From assembly GCA_020249925.1 (NCBI GenBank), contig JADCER010000009.1, positions 186,001 to 250,000 on the forward strand: a stretch of DNA of 64,000 nucleotides, given 5' to 3'. The notes beneath the pieces were generated by a model, which saw nothing but the letters and a program-made list of their open reading frames with translations, was not told the origin of the DNA and ran no database searches. Position 1 is the stretch's first letter; each line of letters opens with the position of its first letter. Positions 32,207 to 41,085 of this stretch are shown here, in pieces. This DNA is from Roseomonas sp. (GTDB lineage Bacteria > Pseudomonadota > Alphaproteobacteria > Acetobacterales > Acetobacteraceae). The translations under genes and the position numbers were made by a program.

Positions 32207-33430
32207 GTGGCCGGAACGCATCAAGGCAGTATCGAGTCGCGCTATTCCTGGCTGGTCGCCATCACGGCCGTTACCATGCTCTCACTCGCGGCCGGCGGAC
32301 CTATCACTGTGGTGGTGGGGCTGGTCCAAATCGCCAAGGATTTTGGTGGCGGGCGTTCCCTGCCATCGCTCGCCAATTCGCTTGCCTATTTCGGCACGGC
32401 CATTGGTGGCATGGTCTGCGGCGTGATGGTGGCGCGGTTTGGCCAAAGGCTGGTCGCGATGATTGGCGGCATCGCGGTCGCGCTTGGCTTGATGCTCGCT
32501 TCCTTTGGTGAAAGCTGGGCATTGCTGGTGGGGCTTGGGCTTGGCGTTGGGCTGTTTGGCAATGGCGCCTTGTTTCCGCCGATGCTCGCTTATGTCTCCC
32601 TTTGGTTTGACCGGCGTCGCGGTACGGCATTGGCGCTGGTGGCTTCCGGGCAATATGTCGCGGGGTTTGTGTGGCCGCCGATTTTCGAGCGCGCCATCGC
32701 AACCTTCGGCTGGCAGCGCACCATGTTTGGCTATGGGATATTGGTGGCGGCCATTGCGGTGCCCTTGGCCGCTTCGGTGCTGCGTCCGCCGCCGGCGCAA
32801 CCCACCACAGGCAATTTCGCCGAGAAAATGCAGCCCGGCGCGCGTGTGCTTGGCATGAATGGCAATCTGGCGTTTTTCCTGTTGGCCTTCTGTTCCTTCT
32901 TGTGTTGCATCCCCATGGCCATGCCAGCGGCGCATCTTGTCGCGTTTTGCGGTGATCTGGGGATCAGCGCATCCCGCGGTGCGCTGATGCTTTCCGTGCT
33001 GACCTTCGCTGCCTTTATGGCGCGGCAATTCTGGGGCTGGCTTTCGGATAAGATCGGCGGGCTATGGACGATTGTCTTTGGCTCACTCGCGCAAATCCTG
33101 GGCATGCTCGGTTTTCTGGCGACGCAAGATGAGGCCGGGTTGTTCTTCGTTGCCGCCGCCTATGGGCTTGGCTTTAGCGGCATCATCCCAGCCTATGTGC
33201 TGACGCTCCGCGCGCTGTTCCCGGCGGCCGAGGCGCATTGGCGCGTGCCGACGCTGCTGTTCCTGAGCCTATCCGGCATGGCGGCCGGCGCCTGGCTTGC
33301 GGGGTATATCTATGACTGGCTTGGCTTCTACGCTGCTGCCTGGTGGGTAGGGATTGGCTTTAATCTGGTGCAGTTTGCCCTGATTGTCTTTCTGTTGCTG
33401 CGCTCAAGGCGCGGGGTAACAACAGCCTGA
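32207..33430 (+). CDS. MFS transporter
   Basis: Predicted 407-aa inner-membrane permease with twelve helices. The GTG at 32207 is used, since GGAG lies 9 bases before it; a longer frame from a TTG at 32120 has no family sequence. The loop between helices 2 and 3 reads CGVMVARFGQRLVAMIGG and SLWFDRRRGTALAL sits between helices 4 and 5; WGWLSDKIGGLWTI marks the second half. The sequence resembles the oxalate/monocarboxylate (OFA/MCT-like) branch. Substrate unknown. It is divergent from the restriction enzyme gene. Confidence 0.87.
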   Translation: MAGTHQGSIESRYSWLVAITAVTMLSLAAGGPITVVVGLVQIAKDFGGGRSLPSLANSLAYFGTAIGGMVCGVMVARFGQRLVAMIGGIAVALGLMLASFGESWALLVGLGLGVGLFGNGALFPPMLAYVSLWFDRRRGTALALVASGQYVAGFVWPPIFERAIATFGWQRTMFGYGILVAAIAVPLAASVLRPPPAQPTTGNFAEKMQPGARVLGMNGNLAFFLLAFCSFLCCIPMAMPAAHLVAFCGDLGISASRGALMLSVLTFAAFMARQFWGWLSDKIGGLWTIVFGSLAQILGMLGFLATQDEAGLFFVAAAYGLGFSGIIPAYVLTLRALFPAAEAHWRVPTLLFLSLSGMAAGAWLAGYIYDWLGFYAAAWWVGIGFNLVQFALIVFLLLRSRRGVTTA

Positions 33431-33501
33431 TCGCGCTTGGTTTACGCGCGCCGCTGGTGCGTCTAGCATCTACAAAGTTTTACATTCAACGGGAAACCTT
33501 C

Positions 33502-34515
33502 ATGCTGAACCGCAAACACCTACTCGCCGCCGCCGCGGCCATTGGCCTGGCCTTGCCGGGATTTGCTCAGGCCCAGGCGCCGCAATTCTTCCGCATCGGC
33601 ACGGGCAGCGCCGGCGGCACCTATTATCCTGTGGGCGGCATCATCGCGAATGCCATTTCCTGCCCGCCCGGTGCGCCTTGTGGCCAAGCGGGCGGCACCG
33701 CCGGTGTGCCCGGCATGGTTGCCGTCGCACAGGCAACCCAAGGCTCCGTGCAGAATGTCGCCATGGTGCAGGCGGGCAATGCGGAAGCAGGCTTCACGCA
33801 ATCCGATGTCTCCCACTGGGCCTTCACTGGCACGGGCCTGTTTGAAGGCCGGCCCAAGACAGATCGCCTCCGCTTTGTTGCGCATTTGTTCCCGGAACAT
33901 ATTCACGCCGCTGTCCGCCGTGACAGTCCGATCCGCAGTTTTGAGGAATTGCGTGGGCGGCGCATCGCCATCGGCCTGCAGGCGTCTGGCGCGCGCATCG
34001 GGTCAGAACTGATCCTTTCTGCCTTTGGCCTGAATGCTGGGCGTGAATTCACCGCCGAGTATCTGAACCAGGCACAAGGCACAGAACGCATGCAGGATCG
34101 CGGCCTTGATGCGACGATTACTGTGGTGGGCTATCCGGCAGCGGCCTTCACGGAGTTTTGCAGCCGCACCGGCTGCCGCTTCCTGCCCATTCCGCCCGCC
34201 CAGGCAGCGCGCGTGATTGAACGCGCCCCCTTCTATGGCCAGGGCGTCATTCCCCGCAGCGCCTATGAAGGTTTGGATGCCGATGTGCCAACGCTGACCG
34301 TGGGCGCCGTGCTGGTGGTGCGTGACAGTCTTTCCGATGAGCTTGTCTATAACGTCACGCGCTCTTTGTGGTCTGATGTGACGCGCGGTCTGCTTGATCG
34401 TGGCCATGCCAAGGGCCGTGAAATCGTGAAGGAAAACGCGCTGCAAGGCCGTGGCGTTGTGCCCTTCCATCCGGGGGCCGAGCGTTTCTATCGGGAAGCC
34501 GGCATTCTGCGCTGA
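33502..34515 (+). CDS. TAXI-family TRAP transporter solute receptor
   Basis: Predicted 337-aa periplasmic binding protein. The start MLNRKHLLAAAAAIGLALPG gives a Sec signal, cut near AQAQA. The diagnostic segment FRIGTGSAGGTYYPVGGIIA defines the TAXI branch. Later GGTAGVPGMVAVAQATQGSVQNVAM and FTQSDVSHWAF follow the family pattern. The fused TRAP permease gene starts 17 bases downstream, so both form one uptake system driven by an ion gradient. Related systems carry dicarboxylates or glutamate; the substrate is not clear here. Confidence 0.93.
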   Translation: MLNRKHLLAAAAAIGLALPGFAQAQAPQFFRIGTGSAGGTYYPVGGIIANAISCPPGAPCGQAGGTAGVPGMVAVAQATQGSVQNVAMVQAGNAEAGFTQSDVSHWAFTGTGLFEGRPKTDRLRFVAHLFPEHIHAAVRRDSPIRSFEELRGRRIAIGLQASGARIGSELILSAFGLNAGREFTAEYLNQAQGTERMQDRGLDATITVVGYPAAAFTEFCSRTGCRFLPIPPAQAARVIERAPFYGQGVIPRSAYEGLDADVPTLTVGAVLVVRDSLSDELVYNVTRSLWSDVTRGLLDRGHAKGREIVKENALQGRGVVPFHPGAERFYREAGILR

Positions 34516-34532
34516 ACCAAGGGTAATTGGCC

Positions 34533-36569
34533 GTGACCGTAAAGAATGAAGGCGGCGCGGCCGCCCAAGCCAAGCTCGACCTTGATGCAGCGGCCGAGCT
34601 TGAAAAGAAATATGACAGTGAAATGCAGTTCCGGAACCTGTCGGGCTTCGCCGCCCGGCTGGTGCCGGCGCTGCTCGTCGCCCTTTCAATCTTTCACTAT
34701 TATACAGCAGGTTTCGGTATCCTGACCGAGCATTGGCATAAGGCGATCCATGTCGCCGCCGTGCTTGGCCTGATTTTCCTGATGTTCCCCACCAAGCGCA
34801 ATTTCGGCCCCACAATAGGCGGCATTCCGCTTTATGATTGGACCTTCGCGCTATTGGTGGCCGCGGCTTGTCTTTATTTGCCGATCATTTTTGATGAGCT
34901 GACGTTCCGTATCGGCATGCCCAATACCGCCGATATGGTGATGGGCACCATCATGGTGGTGCTGCTGCTTGAAGCGACACGCCGCGCCATGGGCTGGGTG
35001 CTGCCGGCCATCGTAATTGTGTTCATTCTTTATGGGCTTTACGGCAATCACCTGACCGGCGTGCTGGCGCATCCGGGCGCCAGTTGGGAAGGCTTCATCA
35101 GCCATGTCTATCTGACGCAGGAAGGCATTTTCGGCATTCCCGTGAAGGTGGTGGCGACCTTCGTCTTCCACTTTGTGCTGTTTGGCGTGCTCGCCACGCG
35201 CATGGGGCTTGGGCAATTCTTCATTGATCTGGCGTCGATTGCCGCCGGGCGCTATCCGGGCGGTCCGGCCAAGGTGGCGGTGGTTTCTTCCGCCATGTTC
35301 GGCACTATCAGCGGTTCTTCAATTGCGAATACCGTCACTACGGGATCGCTCACCATCCCTGCCATGAAGCGCATTGGCTATAAGCCGCATTTCGCGGGCG
35401 CGGTGGAAGCGGCCGCCAGTGCAGGCGGGCAGATCACGCCACCCATCATGGGGGCTGCGGCCTTTGTGATGATTGAATTCCTCAATATCCCGCTGACAAC
35501 CCTGCTGATTGCCGCCGCGATTCCGGCCTTCATGCATTTCTGGGGTGTCTTTGTGCAGGTGCATTTTGAGGCCAAGCGGCTTGGCTTGCGCGGCATGCCG
35601 GAATCGGAGATTCCGAAGCTGTGGCCTACGATCAAGCATGGCTGGCCCACCGTTATTCCGCTTGTTCTGCTGGTGGGCGTTATCATCGAAGGCTTTACGC
35701 CCTATCTCGCGGCGTTCACCGGCATCACCGCCTGCATCGTGGTCGGTTTCCTCAACCCACGCCAGCGCCTCACGCTGCGCGATTTGTGGGATGCGTTTGA
35801 TATTGGGTCACGCTATGCGCTGGCCGTCGGCGCTGCTGCGGCGGCGGTTGGGATTGTGGTGGGTGTCGTGACACTCACCGGCGCGGGCTTTCGGATTTCC
35901 TTCATGGTAACGCAGGCAGCCGCGCAAACGGCTGAATTCTTCCGGCCGATTGTAGAAATACTGCCTGCCGGCATGGCTTCCATGCAGGGTCTCACGCTGT
36001 TCCTGACGCTGGTATTTGTGGCGCTGGTCTGCATCGCCATGGGCTGCGGTATTCCAACCACGGCGCTTTACATTGTGCTGGCAGCGATTGCCGCACCTGC
36101 GGTGCAGCAGCTTGGCGTGCCACCGCTCGCCGCGCATCTTTTCATTCTCTACTATGGGATTCTCGCTGACCTAACCCCGCCTGTCTGCGTTGCGGCCTAT
36201 GCGGCGGCGGGTATTGCGGGATCAAACCCTTTCCGAACGGGGCTCACCGCGTTTCGGCTAGGGCTTGCGAAAGCAACCGTGCCTTTTGTTTTTGCCTATT
36301 CACCGGCCATGCTGATCATGGTGGATGGTTTCACCTGGGGCGATTTCCTTTTTACCACCATCAGCTGCGCCATTGGCGTTTTGGTGCTGGGCATTGGCAT
36401 GACAGGCTATGCCTTCACCCATATGGGCGCGGCTTCAAAAGTCATTCTGGTGATTTCGGCCCTGCTGATGATCTCCCCCAATGTGCCCATGACCATGGCC
36501 GGCGTCGTCATCGCGCTGCCGGTGCTGTTACTGAATTGGCGCCGATCGCTGCGCAACGCACCAAGCTGA
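34533..36569 (+). CDS. TRAP transporter fused permease (4TM + 12TM)
   Basis: Predicted 678-aa inner-membrane protein that combines the DctQ-like small subunit and the DctM-like large permease, as is usual for TAXI systems. GTG 34533 is preferred over TTG 34527 because AAGGG lies 9 bases before it. Landmarks: AKVAVVSSAMFGTISGSSIA and the TTGSLTIPAMKRIGY region, AASAGGQITPPIMGAAAFVM, and GCGIPTTALYIVLAA with LTPPVCVAAYAAAGIAG near the C-terminus, which correspond to the two sodium/substrate hairpins. Partner of the receptor immediately upstream. Confidence 0.93.
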   Translation: MTVKNEGGAAAQAKLDLDAAAELEKKYDSEMQFRNLSGFAARLVPALLVALSIFHYYTAGFGILTEHWHKAIHVAAVLGLIFLMFPTKRNFGPTIGGIPLYDWTFALLVAAACLYLPIIFDELTFRIGMPNTADMVMGTIMVVLLLEATRRAMGWVLPAIVIVFILYGLYGNHLTGVLAHPGASWEGFISHVYLTQEGIFGIPVKVVATFVFHFVLFGVLATRMGLGQFFIDLASIAAGRYPGGPAKVAVVSSAMFGTISGSSIANTVTTGSLTIPAMKRIGYKPHFAGAVEAAASAGGQITPPIMGAAAFVMIEFLNIPLTTLLIAAAIPAFMHFWGVFVQVHFEAKRLGLRGMPESEIPKLWPTIKHGWPTVIPLVLLVGVIIEGFTPYLAAFTGITACIVVGFLNPRQRLTLRDLWDAFDIGSRYALAVGAAAAAVGIVVGVVTLTGAGFRISFMVTQAAAQTAEFFRPIVEILPAGMASMQGLTLFLTLVFVALVCIAMGCGIPTTALYIVLAAIAAPAVQQLGVPPLAAHLFILYYGILADLTPPVCVAAYAAAGIAGSNPFRTGLTAFRLGLAKATVPFVFAYSPAMLIMVDGFTWGDFLFTTISCAIGVLVLGIGMTGYAFTHMGAASKVILVISALLMISPNVPMTMAGVVIALPVLLLNWRRSLRNAPS

Positions 36570-36573
36570 GACT

Positions 36574-38166
36574 TTACCTTTCGTCCAGCACCGCGCGTAG
36601 CCTGTGCAGCAAGGCTTCGCGCGCGGCGTCATCACGCGCGCTTTCGGTTGCCGTTTCAATCGCCAGCATCAACGCCGCGCGCTGATTATGCCAATCTGGG
36701 CGCATGCTACGCGCCGGATCGGCGCGCCGCCCCTTGGCATCCTGGCGCCTAGGCCTTCCGCCCTGCGGCAATGTCCAGCCTTCATCCAAAACGGGCATGA
36801 TCACCTGATCGGCCGTGGCAACGCCGCCCTCGGTCAGGCGCCTCGCGAGCGCTTCCATCGCCGGTGCTTCGCCGTGCATCAGAAATACGCCACCTGAGAT
36901 ACGTCCGCGCGCCGCCAGCCAGCGCGCCAATTCCGTTGCATCCGCATGGCCAGAGAAATCGCGAATTTCCGTGATGTGCGCTTCCACACGGATCGTCTCA
37001 CCCTGAATGCGGACTTCGCGCTTGCCTTCCTGCAATAGCCGCCCGAGTGTGCCTTCCGCCTGATAACCTGTCAGCATGACCGTGGCGGCGGGGCTCCAGA
37101 GCCAACGCTTCAAATGATGCCGAATGCGCCCGGCATCGCACATGCCAGAACCCGCGATGATGATGTGAAAGCCTTCGGCTTCCGCGATGCGGCGGCTTGC
37201 CTCCCCGCTTTCGGTCGGGCGGATCAGCGGCGAACGCAGCGCATGTTCGATGGAGGAACCATTTTCCAGCGCTGCCGCATGTTCCAAAAATACTTCCGTC
37301 GCGCGGATCGCAAGCGGGCTATCCATGAAAATCGGCACTTGAGGGATGGTGCCGGCCTGCATCAGCGTCACCAAATCCCAACAGATTTCCTGGGTCCGTT
37401 CCACGGCAAAGGCCGGGATCAGCAGCACGCCATCCGGCTTCGCCGCTTCCTGCACAATGGCTGCAAGCTTTGCGCGCCGTTCCACATGATCAACGCAGGG
37501 CTTATCCTCATCACCATAGGTGCTTTCGATGAACACGTGATCCAGCGCGGCTGGTGCTTCGGATTCATGATGAAACACCGAACAATCCGGCCCCAAATCA
37601 CCCGATACCAGCACGCGCACCGGCGCATCCTTGCCATCAGCGCATTCGATTTCGACCGAAGCCGAGCCCAGCATATGCCCTGCATTCCACCAGCGCGCGC
37701 GCACGCCAGGCACGGGTTCAACCCAGCGCCCGAAAGGCACCGCGCGAAAGGCCGAAAGTACCGCCGCCGCATCCGCAACCGTGTAGATGGGGTAAACTGG
37801 CGCGCGGCCCTTGCGGCGGTTGCGGCGATTGAGCTGCGCCACCTCCATTTCCTGCACATGGCCGGAATCCGGCAGCATCACTGCGCAAAGATCGGCCGTG
37901 GCGGCGGTAGCGTGGATCACGCCGCGAAAGCCGGCTGCCTTCAGCTTGGGCAGCAGTCCGGAATGGTCAATATGCGCATGGGTCAGCAAAACGGCATCAA
38001 TATCGCGCGGATTGAAGGGAAATTCCTCCCAATTCAGGGATTTCAGCGTCTTAGGCCCCTGGAACATGCCGCAATCCACCAGGAAACGGGCGCGGCCAGT
38101 TTCAAACAGCAGGCAATAGCCGGTCACCGTGCGCGCCGCGCCGCAAACCCTGACGGATAAGGCCAT
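36574..38166 (-). CDS. beta-CASP metallo-beta-lactamase RNA nuclease (CPSF73-like)
   Basis: Predicted 530-aa cytoplasmic nuclease. Metal motif LLTHAHIDHSGLLPKL, with GHMLGSASVEI and VSGDLGPDCSVFHHE. The beta-CASP part contains DHVFIESTYGDED, IPAFAVERTQEICWDL, GSGMCDAGRIRHHL and the final FSGHADATELARWL plus FLMHGEAPAM. This is the bacterial group resembling archaeal/eukaryotic CPSF73, implicated in RNA processing. A C-terminal extension of about 70 residues (RPRRQDAKGRRADP...) is basic and may bind nucleic acid. GGAGGATAGAGAA precedes the ATG. Confidence 0.9.
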   Translation of the reverse strand: MALSVRVCGAARTVTGYCLLFETGRARFLVDCGMFQGPKTLKSLNWEEFPFNPRDIDAVLLTHAHIDHSGLLPKLKAAGFRGVIHATAATADLCAVMLPDSGHVQEMEVAQLNRRNRRKGRAPVYPIYTVADAAAVLSAFRAVPFGRWVEPVPGVRARWWNAGHMLGSASVEIECADGKDAPVRVLVSGDLGPDCSVFHHESEAPAALDHVFIESTYGDEDKPCVDHVERRAKLAAIVQEAAKPDGVLLIPAFAVERTQEICWDLVTLMQAGTIPQVPIFMDSPLAIRATEVFLEHAAALENGSSIEHALRSPLIRPTESGEASRRIAEAEGFHIIIAGSGMCDAGRIRHHLKRWLWSPAATVMLTGYQAEGTLGRLLQEGKREVRIQGETIRVEAHITEIRDFSGHADATELARWLAARGRISGGVFLMHGEAPAMEALARRLTEGGVATADQVIMPVLDEGWTLPQGGRPRRQDAKGRRADPARSMRPDWHNQRAALMLAIETATESARDDAAREALLHRLRAVLDER

Positions 38167-38351
38167 TTCTCTATCCTCCGGGCACTGCGGCCCCAGGGCG
38201 CTAGCCTTGTACTGTAGTTAAGTTTTGTCCAGCCTGGGGCAGCCCAAACCGATTTCTATTGATAAAGGATAAAAAGAGTAGGAGAATACCCTTAAGGGCG
38301 CAGGTCCACGCAAAGACCGCCGCCGAAGGCAAAGCGACAAGGCAGGCAGGC

Positions 38352-39104
38352 ATGAACCCGCTTGACGTCACACGTTCGATGATGGATGGCCTTGGGGCCG
38401 AAGGCGATGTCTGCATGAAATGCGGATCACGCTCCCTCGGGTTATGCGCGCCCTTGGATGCCGCTGCCCTGGATGACATGGCGGCGGATAGTGAAAGGGT
38501 CACGCTGGAACCGCGTGCGCCGATTTTCCACCAAGGCGATGATGCGCGCTATGTCTATACGCTGACGGAAGGCATGGCGCGGCTGATGCGCGTGCTACCG
38601 GATGGCAGGCAGGCCGCGATCGGTTTTCGCTTTGCCGGCGATATTCTGGGTTTCACGCCATCGCAGGAACACGCCTTCGGTGCCGAGATGCTGACCGGTG
38701 GGCGGGTCTGCCGCATGGAACGGCGCCGGCTGGAACAATTATTCCGCCGCTACCCGTTGTTGGAACGCCGCTTCCTGGACCTATGCACGCGGGAATTGGC
38801 GCAAAGCCAGGAACACATCATGGCGCTGGGCCGCTTCACGGCGGAAGAACGCGTGGCTGCCTTTCTGCTTTCGTTGGTGGATGCGCAGCGCCGCCGCGGC
38901 CATAAGGGACCGGTCTTCGACCTGCCGGCGACACGCGCCGATATCGGCGAATTCCTGGGCCTGACGCTTGAGACCGTGAGTCGCGCCATCTCCAGCTTCC
39001 GTCGCCGCAATCTGATCCGCCTGCATGGGCAAAGCGGCATTGAAGTCCTGAATGAAGGCGCATTGACCGCCCTTGGCACTGGTGAGGGTGAGGACGCGGC
39101 CTGA
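38352..39104 (+). CDS. Crp/Fnr regulator, FnrN-type with Fe-S cysteines
   Basis: Predicted 250-aa transcription regulator. Cysteines 21, 24 and 32 (CMKCGSRSLGLC, C-X2-C-X7-C) and Cys120 (GGRVC) match the [4Fe-4S] ligands of FNR/FnrN, so it should sense oxygen. The cyclic-nucleotide-like barrel spans about 40-160, and the helix-turn-helix TRADIGEFLGLTLETVSRAI holds the E--SR contact residues of FNR, implying TTGAT-N4-ATCAA targets. The start at 38352 is chosen over a TTG at 38259 in AT-rich leader DNA. It is divergent from the nuclease gene. Confidence 0.92.
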   Translation: MNPLDVTRSMMDGLGAEGDVCMKCGSRSLGLCAPLDAAALDDMAADSERVTLEPRAPIFHQGDDARYVYTLTEGMARLMRVLPDGRQAAIGFRFAGDILGFTPSQEHAFGAEMLTGGRVCRMERRRLEQLFRRYPLLERRFLDLCTRELAQSQEHIMALGRFTAEERVAAFLLSLVDAQRRRGHKGPVFDLPATRADIGEFLGLTLETVSRAISSFRRRNLIRLHGQSGIEVLNEGALTALGTGEGEDAA

Positions 39105-39168
39105 ACCGCGCAGCATTCACGGCTGCGAGATGCTGCGATAGACTTCACGCAGCATAAGGAAGCAGCCC

Positions 39169-40128
39169 ATGTCCGATTTGCCGCGCCAGGTGGATATCGC
39201 CGAAGAAGGCCCGCGTGAGGGTTTTCAGATCGAAAAAACCCCCATCCCAAGCACGGATAAGATCGCGCTGATTGATGCGCTTTCGGCAACTGGCCTCAAG
39301 CATATTCAGGTGGCGTCCTTTGTCTCGCCCAAGCTGGTGCCGGGCTGGGCTGATGCTGAAGCAGTTGTCGCGGGTTTCACGCCCACCCCCGATATTCACT
39401 ACACCGCACTCTGGTTCAATGCGGCGGGGCTGGATCGCGCGCTGGCCTTCAAGGATCGGCTGCATCTTTTTGGTTCCATCAGCCTTGCCGCGTCTGAGGC
39501 GTTTTCGCTCAAGAATCTGAACCGCGATCGTGCTGGGCAGATTGAGGCCATGCGCAAGCAAACCGCCGCGCATATCGCCGCCGGCGTGCCGGTGACGCGC
39601 ATAGGGCTGCAAGCCGCCTTTGGCTGCAATTACGCCGGCGATGTCGCGCCTGCGCAGGTGGTGACAGCAATCACGGATGGCTTGGCAATTGCAGGGGAAG
39701 CTGGGGTGAGCATCCGTGATTTGACATTGGCGGATACCATGGGTTGGGCCAATCCGCATCAGATCGAAACCGTGATTGGTGAGGTACGCAATCGCTGGCC
39801 GGAATTACGCCTTGCGCTGCATTTGCACGACACGCGCGGCCTTGGCATTGCCAATGCCATGGCGGGGCTGCGGTTGGGGGTGGCGCGTTTTGATGCCGCC
39901 GTGGGCGGCCTTGGCGGTTGTCCCTTCGCCGGCCAGCCGGGCGCGCCCGGTAATATCGCGACCGAGGAATTGGCGCTGCTCTGCGCCGAACTTGGCATTG
40001 CAACCGGCATTGATCTGGAAGCGCTGGTGGAAGCGGGCAGGCTTGCGGAACGCATCCTGGATCGGCGCCTGCCAAGTGCGGTGCTGCGCGGCGGGACGCT
40101 GGCGCGGTTTCGTGCGCGCGCAGCGTGA
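39169..40128 (+). CDS. HMG-CoA lyase-like enzyme
   Basis: Predicted 319-aa DRE-TIM metallolyase. It has VDIAEEGPREGFQIEK at the N-terminus (compare the V..VGPRDGLQNE motif, so the first catalytic region is diverged), ALIDALSATGLKHIQVASFV, LADTMGWANP, LHLHDTRGLGIANA and AAVGGLGGCPFAGQPGAPGN, which holds the active-site Cys and the metal-site His and Asn region. HMG-CoA lyases split hydroxymethylglutaryl-CoA in leucine breakdown. The divergence at the DRE motif leaves room for a different acyl substrate. Confidence 0.88.
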   Translation: MSDLPRQVDIAEEGPREGFQIEKTPIPSTDKIALIDALSATGLKHIQVASFVSPKLVPGWADAEAVVAGFTPTPDIHYTALWFNAAGLDRALAFKDRLHLFGSISLAASEAFSLKNLNRDRAGQIEAMRKQTAAHIAAGVPVTRIGLQAAFGCNYAGDVAPAQVVTAITDGLAIAGEAGVSIRDLTLADTMGWANPHQIETVIGEVRNRWPELRLALHLHDTRGLGIANAMAGLRLGVARFDAAVGGLGGCPFAGQPGAPGNIATEELALLCAELGIATGIDLEALVEAGRLAERILDRRLPSAVLRGGTLARFRARAA

Positions 40129-40131
40129 TTT

Positions 40132-40740
40132 GTGTCCGAAGACGCTCGCCGTTTCGCACCCGCAGTCGCGCGCAACAAGGCGCCCATCACGGAGGTTCTG
40201 GCGCGCCATCTGCCTCCAACGGGCTTGGTGCTCGAAATCGCAAGTGGTTCGGGCGAACACGCGCTGCAATTTGCAGCGCATTTTCCGGCACTGAGTTTTC
40301 AGCCAAGTGATCCTGATGCTGCTGCCCTTGCGAGCATTGCCGCCTGGCGGGAGGAGGCACGGCTGCCCAACCTTTTGCCACCCTGGATGCTGGATGTGAT
40401 GGCCGATGCCTGGCCGATCCAGACGGCTGATGCCGTGCTCTGCATCAACATGATCCATATCGCGCCCTGGGAAGCGACGCTGGCATTGATCAGCGGTGCG
40501 GCAAGGATTTTGCGGTCCAATGGCATCCTGTTTCTCTATGGTCCTTTCAAACGGGGTGGCGAGCATACCGCGCCCAGCAATGCGGCGTTTGATGACAGCC
40601 TGCGCGCCCAGGATGAGCGCTGGGGCGTGCGAGACCTGGAGGAGGTAACGCGCGCCGCCAGAGCAGCGGGTTTCGCCGCGCCCGCAGTGGAAGCCATGCC
40701 GGCGAATAATCTATCGCTCATCTTTCGTCGGGTACCATAA
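40132..40740 (+). CDS. DUF938 SAM-dependent methyltransferase
   Basis: Predicted 202-aa protein of the DUF938 (methyltransferase-26) family. It starts with GTG three bases after the lyase stop. Recognisable blocks are RFAPAVARNKAPITEVLARH, LEIASGSGEHALQFA (motif I), FQPSDPD, CINMIHIAPWEATLALI and FLYGPFKRGGEHTAPSNAAF. The family is conserved in bacteria and animals (METTL26) but has no established substrate. Probable co-transcription with the HMG-CoA lyase-like gene. Confidence 0.92.
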   Translation: MSEDARRFAPAVARNKAPITEVLARHLPPTGLVLEIASGSGEHALQFAAHFPALSFQPSDPDAAALASIAAWREEARLPNLLPPWMLDVMADAWPIQTADAVLCINMIHIAPWEATLALISGAARILRSNGILFLYGPFKRGGEHTAPSNAAFDDSLRAQDERWGVRDLEEVTRAARAAGFAAPAVEAMPANNLSLIFRRVP

Positions 40741-41085
40741 CGTTGCCGTGAATCGCCTTTAGGCGGCGATGTCCTGTTGGCGCATGCTGTCTTGCGCATG
40801 TGGGCCGCTTTTCTTGCCGGTTCATTTCCCTTCGCCGTGCGAGCATAGAATTGGCTGTACGTTAATTTTTTGATTACGAACTCATTATGTTTAAAGAAAA
40901 AATGAATCGCTGCCATAACTACATTTGTGACCAAGAGACTGTCGGTACACCAGGCGTTCCGTTGAGATCATCCGTTAGGTCTTCAGCAACCTGCGGCGCA
41001 TATCATTCGAAATTGCAGGGATCATCCGCGCCGCGACAGGTGTTTTGATGAGAGCCCCTCATATTCATGCCGGGGAATGATTTGA
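40741..41085. other. intergenic region upstream of the RTX-Hint gene
   Basis: A weak hairpin ATCGCC/GGCGAT (40752-40770) follows the DUF938 gene and may be its terminator. The middle part (about 40855-40930) is noticeably AT-rich, including TTAATTTTTTGATTACG, and probably contains the promoter of the RTX-Hint gene. No further gene is seen. Confidence 0.4.

Noticed and set aside
38259-38275. TTGATAAAGGATAA as an FNR box for autoregulation
   Set aside because: Only the left half-site matches TTGAT-N4-ATCAA. The right half differs at several positions.
38259-38351. TTG start for the FNR-type regulator
   Set aside because: The added 31 residues are basic and AT-rich-coded with no counterpart before the cysteine motif. 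ATG 38352 puts the cysteines at the usual distance from the N-terminus.
40536-40934. Minus-strand frame over the DUF938 3' end and the intergenic region
   Set aside because: It is mostly antisense to DUF938 and has no ribosome site or recognisable domain.
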